Of a stretch of 64,000 nucleotides of DNA, positions 1-11,105 are shown piece by piece. The notes under the pieces were generated by a model. It searched no databases. It was not told where the DNA came from and worked only from the letters and a program-made list of their open reading frames with translations. Each line of letters opens with the position of its first letter. The first letter of the stretch is position 1. This DNA comes from Dallia pectoralis (lineage: Eukaryota; Chordata; Actinopteri; Esociformes; Umbridae), in NCBI GenBank assembly GCA_029465975.1, contig CM055754.1:8449264-8513263 (forward strand), written 5' to 3'. The position numbers and the translations under genes were made by a program.

Positions 1-1320
1 TTAAACACAAGCATCTACAATCCTCAATGCCAATGATACCCGTTAACAGTCTACACACTACGGAAAAGTCAACTTATGCCCTCCTCAAGGAGCAACACAA
101 GGGAGTTTATAGACCCCTGCTCATGACTGAACTGAAATACATTTTGTATTTACGGCATACTGTAGTAGACTGAATACTCCGAACAACCATCACAACCAAC
201 GGCGTCACTAAGCTGATGGGAATGAGATCTTGACACCAGATCGAGTCAGAGGAGGCTCTGTGGAGCGACAATTAAGGTACACAATTAACCAGGTTCGAGG
301 GCGACTGAACCAAACGAACGGTCCATGTTCCAAAGCTGCTTAGCTGTGTGAAGGGTGGTCTGGACTGGGGCTAGCCACCCTCTGTTGGCAGGTGCTCTGG
401 AACGTGTGTGGGGGTTGGGGGGGTGGAGGGGCTTAGAACAGCGGGAGAATCCCTGTCCTGTCAAACACAATCCGGGCGGATTACGGAGATCTGAGGAGAA
501 TTTAGTAGCCCCGAGTCTGAAGGTGTTTCTTCTGGGCCTGCCACCTCCAGCACTACAAACAAGAACGCCCGAAAGGTACGCCGCTACAGGAGCGGAGGTA
601 GGGTGGCCTTGCTTTGTTCTCGAACATCGCCGAACCTCAGCCCCTTTAGGACTCGGCGAACGTACCGGCGTTGTGTTGGAAAACATTTGCGATTGGATGT
701 AGTGTTAATTCGGCTACGATGCAAATCAAAACGGGTTTCGCGGTTTAGGTTCGGGGTCAGAGCTCGGTTACAGGTTCTGGTGCACATTGGTGACTCCTCG
801 TGACTTGCAAACCACTGCGGAGGTTAAAAAGATACTCACATGAATCATTTCGATATCGCATACAGCCATGTTTTAATACCTTCTAACAGGCTCTTGCATT
901 TTGTGTCTCCAGTGAATGTCTATATCATCCCAACATGCTTTGGAAAGCCCATTAAATAACCGGCGTCCTCCTCCTATGCAGGTTGAAATAAATTGCAAAA
1001 CAGTATCGATTTTTAATTAAAAAAGCTCTTAACCTTGGCTGGCCGCAGACCCCCATGCCAGCCAGTTAATTAATGTACTAATAGTCATAATATTTGCGCT
1101 CTGCGTGAGGAGGTACATAAAAAATTATCTATTGTGTCGGCAATTTATCAGCTCAACAATATCCCGATGTAGATCATCGATGCTGTGGACCCGTGCTGTG
1201 CATATATCAATATTATGTGGAGGGAATCTGCGCAATAGACAGTGAAAACATTTCCATGTTCCATCAGGAACATTACCTACTCATGGAATTCCCTGGGATC
1301 TTACCCACCGTACATTCACT
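1..1320. other. Unique noncoding sequence
   Basis: No gene or mobile element was recognised. Short overlapping open frames on both strands between about 285 and 800 have no recognisable domain and are not supported as exons. The part from about 950 to 1160 is AT-rich, with several TTAATTAA-type homeodomain-like motifs (for example near 1013 and 1065), and could be a conserved noncoding element. That is only an impression from composition. Confidence 0.4.
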
Positions 1321-1321
1321 C

Positions 1322-1322
1322 T

Positions 1323-1366
<44 letters not shown>
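1322..1366. repeat. (CTAA)n microsatellite
   Basis: About eleven near-perfect copies of the tetranucleotide CTAA/TAAC in a row, followed by GTATGTAGACG and a short degenerate echo (TTAACTAACG). It lies about 85 bp before the large 19-bp minisatellite. Confidence 0.95.
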
Positions 1367-1450
1367 GTATGTAGACGCTTAACTAACGCTAACGCCTCGT
1401 TACCATGACAACGGATGCCAAAGTTAAGAGAGATCCACTACTAGTGGAAT

Positions 1451-3836
1451 GAGATCCCTCTCCTGTTCCATCTCCTCTCCTCTGCTCCAACTCCTCTCCT
1501 CTGCTCCATCTCCTCTCCTCTGCTCCATCTCCTCTCCTCTGCTCCATCTCCTCTCCTGTTCCATCTCCTCTCCTCTGCTCCATCTCCTCTCCTCTGCTCC
1601 ATCTCCTCTCCTCTGCTCCATCTCCTCTCCTCTGCTCCATCTCCTCTCCTCTGCTCCATCTCCTCTCCTCTGCTCCATCTCCTCTCCTCTGCTCCATCTC
1701 CTCTCCTCTGCTCCATCTCCTCTCCTCTGCTCCATCTCCTCTTCTCTGCTCCATCTCCTCTCCTCTGCTCCATCTCCTCTCCTCTGTTCCATCTCCTCTC
1801 CTCTGCTCCATCTCCTCTCCTCTGCTCCATCTCCTCTCCTGTTCCATCTCCACTCCTCTGCTCCATCTCCTCTCCTCTGTTCCATCTCCTCTCCTCTGTT
1901 CCATCTCCTCTCCTCTGCTCCATCTCCTCTCCTCTGCTCCATCTCCTCTCCTGTTCCATCTCCACTCCTCTGCTCCATCTCCTCTCCTCTGTTCCATCTC
2001 CTCTCCTCTGCTCCATCTCCTCTCCTCTGTTCCATCTCCTCTCCTCTGCTCCATCTCCTCTCCTCTGCTCCATCTCCTCTCCACTGCTCCATCTCCTCTC
2101 CTCTGCTCCATCTCCTCTCTTCTGCTCCAACTCCTCTGCTCCACATCCTCTCCTCTGCTCCATCTCCTCTCCTCTGCTCCATCTCCTCTCCTCTGCTCCA
2201 TCTCCTCTCCTGTTCCATCTCCACTCCTCTGTTCCATCTCCTCTCCTCTGCTCCATCTCCTCTCCTCTGCTCCATCTCCTCTCCTCTGTTCCATCTCCTC
2301 TCCTCTGTTCCATCTCCTCTCCTCTGTTCCATCTCCTCTCCTCTGCTCCATCTCCTCTCCTCTGCTCCATCTCCTCTCCTCTGCTCCATCTCCTCTCCTC
2401 TGTTCCATCTCCTCTCCTCTGCTCCATCTCCTCTCCTCTGTTCCATCTCCTCTCCTCTGCTCCATCTCCTCTCCTCTGCTCCATCTCCTCTTCTCTGCTC
2501 CATCTCCTCTCCTCTGCTCCATCTCCTCTCCTCTGCTCCATCTCCTCTCCACTGCTCCATCTCCTCTCCTCTGCTCCATCTCCTCTCCTCTGCTCCATCT
2601 CCTCTGCTCCATATCCTCTCCTCTGCTCCATCTCCTCTCCTCTGCTCAATCTCCTCTCCTCTGCTCCATCTCCTCTCCTCTGCTCCATCTCCTCTCCTCT
2701 GTTCCATCTCCTCTCCTCTGTTCCATCTCCTCTCCTCTGCTCCATCTCCTCTCCTCTGCTCCATCTCCTCTCCTCTGCTCCATCTCCTCTCCTCTGCTCC
2801 ATCTCCTCTCCTCTGCTCCATCTCCTCTCCTCTGCTCCATCTCCTCTCCTCTGCTCCATCTCCTCTCCTCTGCTCCATCTCCTCTCCTCTGCTCCATCTC
2901 CTCTCCTCTGCTCCATCTCCTCTCCTCTGTTCCATCTCCTCTCCTCTTCTCCATCTCCTCTCCTCTGTTCCATCTCCTCTCCTCTGCTCCATCTCCTCTC
3001 CTCTGTTCCATCTCCTCTCCTCTGCTCCATCTCCTCTCCTCTGCTCCATCTCCTCTCCTCTGCTCCATCTCCTCTCCTCTGCTCCATCTCCTCTCCTCTG
3101 CTCCATCTCCTCTCCTCTGCTCCATCTCCTCTCCTCTGCTCCATCTCCTCTTCTCTGCTCCATCTCCTCTCCTCTGCTCCATCTCCTCTCCTCTGTTCCA
3201 TCTCCTCTCCTCTGCTCCATCTCCTCTCCTCTGTTCCATCTCCTCTCCTCTGCTCCATCTCCTCTCCTCTGTTCCATCTCCTCTCCTCTGCTCCATCTCC
3301 TCTCCTCTGCTCCATCTCCTCTCCTCTGCTCCATCTCCTCTCCTCTGCTCCATCTCCTCTCCTCTGCTCCATCTCCTCTCCTCTGCTCCATCTCCTCTCC
3401 TCTGTTCCATCTCCTCTCCTCTGCTCCATCTCCTCTCCTCTGCTCCATCTCCTCTCCTCTGCTCCATCTCCTCTCCTCTGCTCCATCTCCTCTTCTCTGC
3501 TCCATCTCCTCTCCTCTGTTCCATCTCTTCTCCTCTGTTCCATCTCCTCTCCTCTGCTCCATCTCCTCTTCTCTGCTCCATCTCCTCTCCTCTGCTCCAT
3601 CTCCTCTTCTCTGCTCCATCTCCTCTCCTCTGCTCCATCTCCTCTCCTCTGCTCCATCTCTGCTCCATCTCCTCTCCTCTGCTCCATCTCCTCTCCTCTG
3701 CTCCATCTCCTCTCCTCTGCTCCATCTCCTCTTCTCTGCTCCATCTCCTCTCCTCTGTTCCATCTCCTCTCCTCTGCTCCATCTCCTCTCCTCTGCTCCA
3801 TCTCCTCTCCTCTGCTCCATCTCCTCTCCTCTGCTC
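1451..3836. repeat. Minisatellite, 19-bp unit, about 125 copies
   Basis: An almost uninterrupted tandem array of a 19-bp unit, core CTGCTCCATCTCCTCTCCT. Single-base variants are CTGCTCC/CTGTTCC and CTCTCC/CTTCTC, and there are a few short units: 17 bp where CT is lost before GTTCC (about 1841, 1953, 2212) and 14 bp near 2130 and 2605. The plus strand is strongly pyrimidine-biased, with only two purines per unit, so the array has extreme strand asymmetry. Because 19 is not divisible by three and the unit lacks stop codons in most frames, it yields open frames of 380-840 codons on both strands. These are by-products of the repeat, not genes. There are no spacers, so it is not a CRISPR array. 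Confidence 0.97.
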
Positions 3837-4841
3837 CTTCCGGTGGATGGGAATCCCGACACGAGATCCGAAAAAAACTATATGTCCCTAACCATTGGGG
3901 TTCTCACACTGCCAGCATACCGGCCAAACCACCGGCCAACCAGCGAGGTACAAGGCTCTTCGTAAACAGTCGTATCTAAGGGCGTAATGGAGGTGGAAAC
4001 ACAGCGATATCAGTCTTTATGGATTTATTGATTTCTCCTCAGGATGCAAGTATTAACATTGAGCCGTGTGTGGTTGCCGGCCGCGGATGCTCCCCGCAGC
4101 TAGAGGCTCCGCCAGAACCCCCCCGGGGCCCGGCTTCGTTCTGAAATGGGAGGCACAGAGGAGCTCGGAAGGGGAGGGCTGGGGTGGAGGCGAGCGCGAG
4201 CGCGAGGCGGAGGCTCTTATAATTAAGGTCAGCTGGGATGCATTACAGCATTTGGAGGTGTTAAAACGGGCCCTCCTCTGAGAGTATATTGGCATTGCCC
4301 ACGCTCGTAAATTAGCCACGCTCCCCCGCCGCTGCTTCGAGTACCGGGAGAAAGAGAGGAGGGGGGGGCATTGGATTGAGATACAAGAGCAGGGAGGGAT
4401 TTGTTAGAGCACATCTTCCCCCTTCCACATCATTGATTTAGTCTGTCCGTGATGACAACCAGGTTTTGCTCGGCACAACACCACTGCATCAAAAACCGGA
4501 TGAGGCACACCGCTGCCAACTCATTTCTGACCCCTGCAGGCCATAACAGACACTGCGTTATGAAGCCATACAAAAGAGGACGTTTATATTAATCTGTTTC
4601 ATTTATATCAATGATGTCTGTCCCACAGCAACTTTCAGATGTGACGATTGGTGCTTGCCATTATAGGTGCACAGAAATTGCCACAGTCAACCCTACGTCA
4701 GGTTGGACCAGACAGGACAGCCTTTGTTGCCCTTGCCCATCGAAGAGCCTTTAGCACACCCGTTTTTCCTTAACGCTTACAATTGAATCTACCCAGACTC
4801 TGATATGTATCCTTGTTTGAAGACAGTCAACGTAATTCGCT
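3837..4841. other. Unique sequence with a GC-rich patch and a possible conserved element
   Basis: No gene was recognised. Positions 4060-4230 are GC- and CpG-rich. They run directly into an AT-containing block (about 4200-4320) with TATAATTAAGG and GTAAATTAGCC motifs, of the kind often seen in vertebrate developmental enhancers. Open frames here have no identifiable domain. Conservation cannot be judged from one sequence. Confidence 0.3.
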
Positions 4842-4882
4842 TCACCTGTGATTGGTCATAATGTTTTGGCTCATCAGTGTAT
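4842..4882. mobile_element. Tc1/mariner terminal inverted repeat fragment
   Basis: The sequence GGTCATAATGTTTTGGCTCA and its continuation to the TGTAT at 4882 matches, in reverse complement, the terminal repeat of the Tc1-like element at 40878. The match extends inward through CACCTGTG at 4844. No partner repeat or transposase was found nearby, so this is an isolated end left by a decayed or truncated copy. Confidence 0.7.
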
Positions 4883-7248
4883 GTGAACTGCCTCTCTCCT
4901 GAGTCGAGTAACAGAGAATCCTGTCCTGTCAATGACCCACTGCCATTGAAAAGACCAGTATGTATCGATGGCTCCAGTTGAACTTACATAGAAAGAGGGA
5001 GAGAAAGACAAAGTAAATAACGGACAGGTAAGTCAACAGATCAACCCTTGGAGAGGGGCCAGAGGTGTGAGCTCTTTTTGGGCTAACACAGGCTCCAATG
5101 ATGCGGACCGAACAAAGCCAAGCCCTCAGTGTGCGCCACAATGGAGACTCTGTCACAGAGAGCGGTGGAGGGGGGAATGGAGGGGAGGGAGGGACAAACA
5201 GAACACAAGGGTTTCACAAACAACCTGTCATAAGGCATTCAATGGGACAGGTCGGACCGGGCCGACTCAGGCAGAGCTTATATCCACGATCAAAGGGCAA
5301 GGGTCAATCTGTATAAAGGAAGGAAGGGGAGGAGAGGCTGAGAGGGACCCTGGGTTTAAGGGAGTGGAAGGGAGAAGAAGGACAGACAGACTGGAATCCT
5401 GGACAAAGCTATTAGACAGATTAGTATCTGGTACCTGGGCTAAACTTATTAAAAAGGTCCAGGGATATTAGCCTGTTCAAATAGGGTGTAACGTCAAGAC
5501 AGGAATTTGGTTTGGGTCACGGACTTAGGCTTCAGTTTATGATATCACTGTCAGGTGAAAATAGAGCTCCAATGTCTAGTCTAGTGACAAACAATCACAG
5601 TTTTTGTCTAAAAATTTACGTAGATTTGGAACTGCTTACATTTGGCACTAAGATAGGCGAGATGAGTTGTTCTGTGGACATTTCAACAAGGCCGTGGAAT
5701 GTTCATCGTGTGTTTTTGTTCTACCTTTCAAGTGGCGCCGGTTTTAAGGTTTCCCTGAAAGAGTTTGGTGTGAGTGTACCAAGCAGACCGAGCTGTTGGG
5801 TATCGCTGAAGGGCTGACGAAAAAGTGGAACTTTTTTGGTAAACATGACCTTTCTCCTTGACCTGGGATGGTGTGTACTGACAGGGAAGTGTACCTTCAC
5901 CTACCTGAAAGGAGGAAGGAACATGTTCTGAGGGCTCTCAAAGGGTTTCCTGTATATTGTTAAATAGTTTGAAAATGGTGTGAACGAGGTAGATAAGGGA
6001 TAATTAAAGGTGCATTCCTGAAGACGCGCGTAGCAGTTTTGAACACAATTTCTTACTTACATTTGGTACTTGATTTCAACCACACAAACATTTGGTACTT
6101 GATCTCAACCACAAAAAAATTGTGTGAGTCTATTACAAAAGTTTTCATCGTGTCAACGTCACAAGTAATCATTCCCGAAATAAATACAAAATTTAACACA
6201 CAGCATTTAATTTAACAGATTTCCTGTTGCGTAATTTCTCCTCCTATTAAGCGATCCACGTTTTCATCCTCTTTCAGATTTGCAACATAAACTGTGAACA
6301 CGAACCTCCGTTCATAAGGAATTGGATCGGAATCCGTTGAACATTGCTGCAACTGTCACACGGAAAATATTGTAATGGGCTCCAAGCTGTTGCCGCAGCT
6401 CACAGGTGTTTTTTTTACACCAGTATTTATTTGACCATTATGTTAAATTGTCCCCATAAAGCTACACTTGGCAGCAGCATCCTCGGAAGCTCTCAACGAG
6501 CCGCTTAAGTGAATCACTGGGGGCTACTCTATTCCCTAGCCCCAATATGCCGTCTTTAGTGTGGGAATAGGGCCTATTGGGTCACGCTCTGGCCCCTATC
6601 TGGTGGAGCCGTGATGGAGATGTTGTGTGGGTGCGTGTTTCCTTATGCCACTATAAACTGCTTGGTTGTTGAAAATACTTTGAGTAGGTCTTTGTGCATG
6701 ATGTAGTGGGCCTGTTTATCTCGCTGTTGAATCCATTTCAGACCCAAGTGTTACTGGGAAATCGACAGGCGCCTGAAAAGAGGATTACTCTGTTTACTTT
6801 CATGCTCAGGTACGGCTGACGTAAAAATACTTTTTAAGGGAATTATTACTCCAGTCTTTAAGTCAGAAAACACTTAGTATGCAATACAGTAGATCATTTA
6901 AAGCGTGTGAAACATTGTAAGCCTACATTTAGGTGTAGACCTTTTATAAAACGAGTCCATTTTTGTGCAGACCCTTTCAGGATAGAAAACTCAAGCAATA
7001 GAGCCTGTCGCGTCATTTCTTTCCAAGTACTCCTGTTGTATATTTATTTAACCTTCTTTTTCATATGCCATCTTCTGCTGGTTTTTTGATCATATTCCTG
7101 TTGGAGCGACCCAAACAGTTACAGTTGTTTTTGCGTTCTGGACTGGCCAATCAAACACTGTGAGTTATCCAGCGGCAGACTTCGCTCCATGATGGCAGTC
7201 AGTCATAGGTGTCAGGTGACTTCCTCATTATCCATGTTGGAGTATATG
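4883..7248. other. Unique noncoding sequence
   Basis: No gene, RNA or mobile element was recognised. A short direct duplication lies at about 6057-6114, where CATTTGGTACTTGAT is repeated with a spacing of about 30 bp. Open frames such as 5067-5471 have no recognisable domain and no splice context that I can support. Confidence 0.4.
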
Positions 7249-7976
7249 TACAGTGAATCCCAAAGTATTCACAGCGCTTCACTTTTTCTAGCCGTATTCC
7301 ATGATGGACTCAATCATTTTTCCCCTCATAATTGTAAACAAATACCCCATAATGACAATGTGAAAAAAGTGTGTTTAATATTTTTTATTAGATTTGTGAG
7401 AAATACTAAACTTTTGCTCAAAACCTTTGGCGGCAGTTACCTCAAGTCTTTTTTTTTATGTGATAAGCCTGACACACCTATTTTTGGGTAGTCTCTCCTA
7501 ATGTTCTTTGCTAAACCTCTCTGTTTCTGTTCCCTTTCCCAGATCTGTGCCTCGATAAAATCCGGTCTCATAGGTCTACAGACAATTCCTTGGACTTCAT
7601 GGCTTGATTTGCGCACTGACATGCACTGTCAACTGCTCAACCTTATACAGACGGGTGTGTGCCTTTCCAAATGATGTCCAAGCAATTGCATTTACCATGG
7701 ACTCCAATCAAGTTGTAGAAACATCTGAAGGATGATCAGTGGGAACAGTATGCACCTGAGCTCAATATTAAGTGTCATGGCAAAGGCTGGGAATATTTAT
7801 GTACATGGGATTTTTTTTGTAATAGATTTGTAAAGATAAAAACAATCACAATTCCATTATGGGGTACTGTGTGTAGAATTGTGAGGAAAAAAATGTATTT
7901 AATAAATGTTGCCGTCAGGCTGTAACATACAGTAACTAAATGTGGAAACAGTGAATACTTTCCGTATGCAACTGTA
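7249..7976 (-). mobile_element. Tc1-like DNA transposon, internally deleted
   Basis: A non-autonomous copy of a Tc1 family transposon, about 728 bp against roughly 1.6 kb for intact fish copies. The ends are matching inverted repeats: TACAGTGAATCCCAAAGTAT at the left and the complement of ATACTTTCCGTATGCAACTG at the right. Each begins at a TA dinucleotide, the standard Tc1 target. The transposase reads on the minus strand. Only the first part of the coding region remains (7437-7622) and the catalytic core is deleted. It has the same family signature as the elements at 53515 and 62451. It cannot encode an active transposase. Confidence 0.9.
7437..7622 (-). pseudogene. Tc1 transposase N-terminal remnant
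   Basis: A 61-codon open frame inside the deleted Tc1 element. It begins MSVRKSSHEVQGIVCRPMR, which resembles the N terminus of fish Tc1 transposases: a short basic start leading into the paired-like helix-turn-helix DNA-binding region. A run including EREQKQRGLAKN corresponds to the first helix region. The frame ends before the second helix-turn-helix, and nothing of the DDE catalytic domain remains here. It is a decayed fragment, not a functional gene. Confidence 0.75.
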
Positions 7977-8416
7977 TGCATTTATGTGCCAGACAACACT
8001 CACCTCAATGTTATCTTTAGTAACAGCTATGTTGTTTGACATAAAATCCTGAAATAAAAAGAATATATATAATTGATAATAATGATTTCAATAATTGTAC
8101 TTTGTTTAAGTGTTCTTCTCCACACAAATACATTAAATAAAGATTATAACTATTATAGAAAGTACTGTACATATATTACGGAAGTCGGAATAACAGTGTA
8201 GATAATCTGTAATGGCCTACGATGCAATAAATGTAACTTTGGACAACATGGGTGGATTTCCCAATAACCTAAGCCAGTTTACTGAGAGCAGGGGAATTTG
8301 TTGACAGATTAAGGAAACACAAGAGACAAGAAAGATCCGTTTTCCACATACTAACGACACCAGTCTATGAGTTTGGCACTAAGTGCCGCTGCTCTCCCTT
8401 TAATCCGGAGGCAGCA

Positions 8417-8799
8417 TGTCACGATCGCTGTAGGGTGTAGTGTAGTAGGAAGCCATGTGCAGAGTCGTATATCCGTTCAGAACAGGTTTATTAATACACC
8501 AAAAGTAAAACAAACCGTGAACGGCGAAAAACACTAAACTGTGGCACTGAAATGAAAATGCGCATATAGCGACTTAAACAAACACATTACAATAACCGCA
8601 GTAGTATAACACACTCACCTCTAAAATAACGTGTGACATGTAACAATGCGAAGCAACGAGTGCACTGCTCGCGACCCTCTTATATCCCATTGATTACAAG
8701 TGCAAACAGCCGTGAGACAAACGTAAACACGGAAGTGAAACAAGGAAGTGCATCACCGAAATATGTCCGTGTAGCAACGCCACCACACCAATCGTGACA
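8417..8799 (-). mobile_element. Solo LTR with perfect 5-bp target duplication
   Basis: A 383-bp element with exact 9-bp inverted ends (TGTCACGAT and ATCGTGACA), starting TG and ending CA as LTRs do. It is flanked by the direct repeat CAGCA (8412-8416 and 8800-8804). Read on the minus strand, it has a TATA-like GGGATATAAGAG (near 8683), a GAGGTGAGTGTG motif (near 8611-8622) and an AATAAA polyadenylation signal (8487-8492) before the end, in the order expected of an LTR. No internal gag or pol region is present, so it is probably the product of recombination between two LTRs. The retrotransposon class (Ty3/gypsy-like or other) cannot be told from the LTR alone. Confidence 0.85.
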
Positions 8800-10760
8800 C
8801 AGCAGGGGGTACAGCCAACAGCGAACCCTCGTCACAAAAAAGCCGGCCAATGTCTGTTCAGACCACCAGAGCCCCGGCGCACAGGGGCATACCTCTGTTC
8901 AGACCACCTCTTTTCAAGGTCCCAGAACCAAGGAGGTTAAGTGGCAGCCGGAAAATCACAGCTGTGGGATCAGCCCATGCTGCATTAGAAGGGCCTCCCG
9001 GCCCTCTGGACGAGGTACTGTAAATGGCGAACACTGTGGGGGGGGCTTCTCTCAGGGTCGGACACAGCATAGGCGGACACCTCTTGAGGGCCCCAGAACC
9101 CCGAATATGACCTTTGTTAGAGCACTTGCAGAGGAGGCATGGGGAGAGATGCTAAGGTTAAGAGTGCACAACGTTGGAAAGAAATTGGTGAAGTACGGAC
9201 CTTACACATTTCCATGTAAATTATGACAAATACCATTGTCACGACCAAACCAACATTAGCCAACACCGGTGTCACTTTAGAAATATTCATCTTGCACCTA
9301 AAGTGACTTTTTTATTCCAAGAAACATGCTGAGTGCTTCCTTTCGTTTTTGGAACTGGCACAATGTGCTTTTTCCCTCGGGCAGAATTCAGAGACATACC
9401 AGTTTTACATTAATTTACACTTCTACAATTACGCTGTCCCAGTGCAGAAAAAGTGTCAGACACCCCACGTGACCTATAACCCAAGAGAAGCAAGCAAAAG
9501 TGTTTTTTCCAGATTAACGGCATGGCAAGGTACACAGAATCGCCCTATCTTCCCTTCGCAAGGTGACAACCTCCTAAAACTCTTTATGGAAATTAACTGC
9601 AAAACAGGGCCAATTAGACTGGGTTATTTAGAGCTACTTCTCATCTTTTTTACTCCTAACAACGACACTTGTGTCCTTCTGCAAATTAATGTGATGTTGG
9701 TTGCAAGCCAACCATTACTATTAAAAAGTTTTGTGTTACTTAGAAATGTCCTTCACTAATACGTCTGAAAGTTTGAAGAAACATTTATAGGTATCCTGAC
9801 AGGCCAATCAGCTATTTGGCTTTACATGGTGTAAGCAGCAGTGGACGTTTCCAAAAAAATAGTAGGAAAAAAATGTCTAGTACCCCTATCTAGTTAGCGA
9901 AGTAACAATATACAAACAGTGCAACTATTTTGTGAGACTGATCAATTGTCCGGGCTCCACTATCGACAATCGTGGTGCCATGGCGCTGTCATTTTGAAAG
10001 GGTAGAAAGCATACCCTGTTTCTGATTTCTTGGTGATTTAATAACATTTTGCCAAAACAATATAAGTATAATTGTTAGAAAATCACATAAGTTTGCGGCC
10101 GCTACAGTAATATAAAAGAAGGCTGTCGATGGCCGCAACGGGGTCTAAAGAGTTAAAATAACATAGAATTGATCAGAAAAACAGTGTAGACATTGTTATT
10201 GATGTAAATCACAACTGTTACAGAAAACGTAAGATATTCATCGAAAATCTGCGTAGGCGTACAGAGGCAGATTATCACATTAAGATAGAGGTGAGTGTTG
10301 TGTTTGTTATAAGCCGTTGTTTAGCGCATTTTCTTTTGAACGGATACCTGGCTCTGCACTTGGCCTTCCTGCACCACACCTCCGGCATTTGTGACAGAAT
10401 GAAATGTGCCATCAGAGCCTGACAGTGAAAGTGTCACCCGGAGATTGTTGCGACAGCTCCGGGGAGAATATCTCCCACCGTCGCCCCACGGAGTAGTGGG
10501 AGCAGCGCTATACATGGCAGGGCGATTGGGGGTCCGACGGATGATGGCGGACGTGGCGGTTTACGTGAGAGTGGAGGAGGACTCCCTAGTAGGCGCCCTG
10601 CTATGGGATACCCCCCTATGTTGACAAAGCCCAGTTACATCAAACATCATCACATCGCCGGCTGGGGTGGGCAAATTAGGCTACCAGGGCCGATTACACC
10701 AGGTCCGCTGTCTTACCATGAAGAAGGCCAGAGGGCAGCCCGGAAGCTTCCCCAAATAGT
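8800..10760. other. Unassigned sequence between LTR and minisatellite region
   Basis: No recognised gene. Near 8851-8930 the phrase CTGTTCAGACCACC occurs twice, about 47 bp apart. Positions 9349-9759 hold a 136-codon open frame (plus) with no recognisable domain. Positions 10390-10625 hold a CpG-rich stretch with open frames on both strands, possibly part of the same decayed repeat that continues at 10764. Confidence 0.35.
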
Positions 10761-10763
10761 GTT

Positions 10764-10955
10764 TTGAGCTAACGAGATGTTCAGTGAGGACCGCAGGAAG
10801 AACACACACGGCCCTGGTGCTACAACAACCGCCACAGCTCCGGGCCTGCAGCCAAGGGGAGACAAAGCCCTGGAGCTACAGCCACAACACCAGCTCCAGC
10901 CATGCTACAACCCCTTCCAGCAACCAACCTCCAGGACCCAAAGGCCCCCTAAACA
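10764..10955 (+). repeat. Dispersed repeat, copy 1 (second copy at 57.6 kb)
   Basis: About 190 bp closely matching the reverse complement of 57620-57806. Shared landmarks, in order, are GCTAACGAGATG, AACACACACGGCCCTGGTGC (AACACCCACGG... in the other copy), a GACAAAGCCCTGGAGCTACA block, CAACACCAGCTCCAGCCATG and CCAACCTCCAGGACCCAAAG. An open frame here (10777-11061) is Pro/Gln/Thr-rich. The other copy has small length differences that break that frame, so the match is conserved as DNA rather than as protein. The parent element is unknown to me. It runs within 160 bp of the 33-bp minisatellite. Confidence 0.8.
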
Positions 10956-11105
10956 TTTGGATTACCAGTCTTCGGATGTGGTTAGGAGGTGGTGGAGAAC
11001 TTGGCTGGAGCTGCCAGGACCGGGACCTGACTCCAGCGTGACAGAGCCGGCCTCCGCCTAAAACAACCTGGTGGGCCTGGCGTGGCATCTTACCCGTTCC
11101 CCCCT

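Noticed and set aside
285..803. Overlapping plus and minus open frames near the left edge
   Set aside because: Mutually overlapping, no known domain. The region is CpG-containing, which lowers stop frequency.
1451..3836. CRISPR array
   Set aside because: Repeats are contiguous with no unique spacers, in a vertebrate genome; the same holds for all arrays in the window.
1389..3965. Open frames of 378-838 codons on both strands across the 19-bp array
   Set aside because: They exist in several frames on both strands only because the 19-bp unit lacks stops. The translation is a pure 19-residue period with no start context, splice structure or known domain.
8858..9070. Minus-strand Pro/Gly-rich open frame of 70 codons
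   Set aside because: No family resemblance and GC-rich composition; not supported as a gene.
9349..9759. 136-codon plus-strand open frame
   Set aside because: No recognised domain, no splice or promoter signal, composition like the flanks. It remains possible but unsupported.
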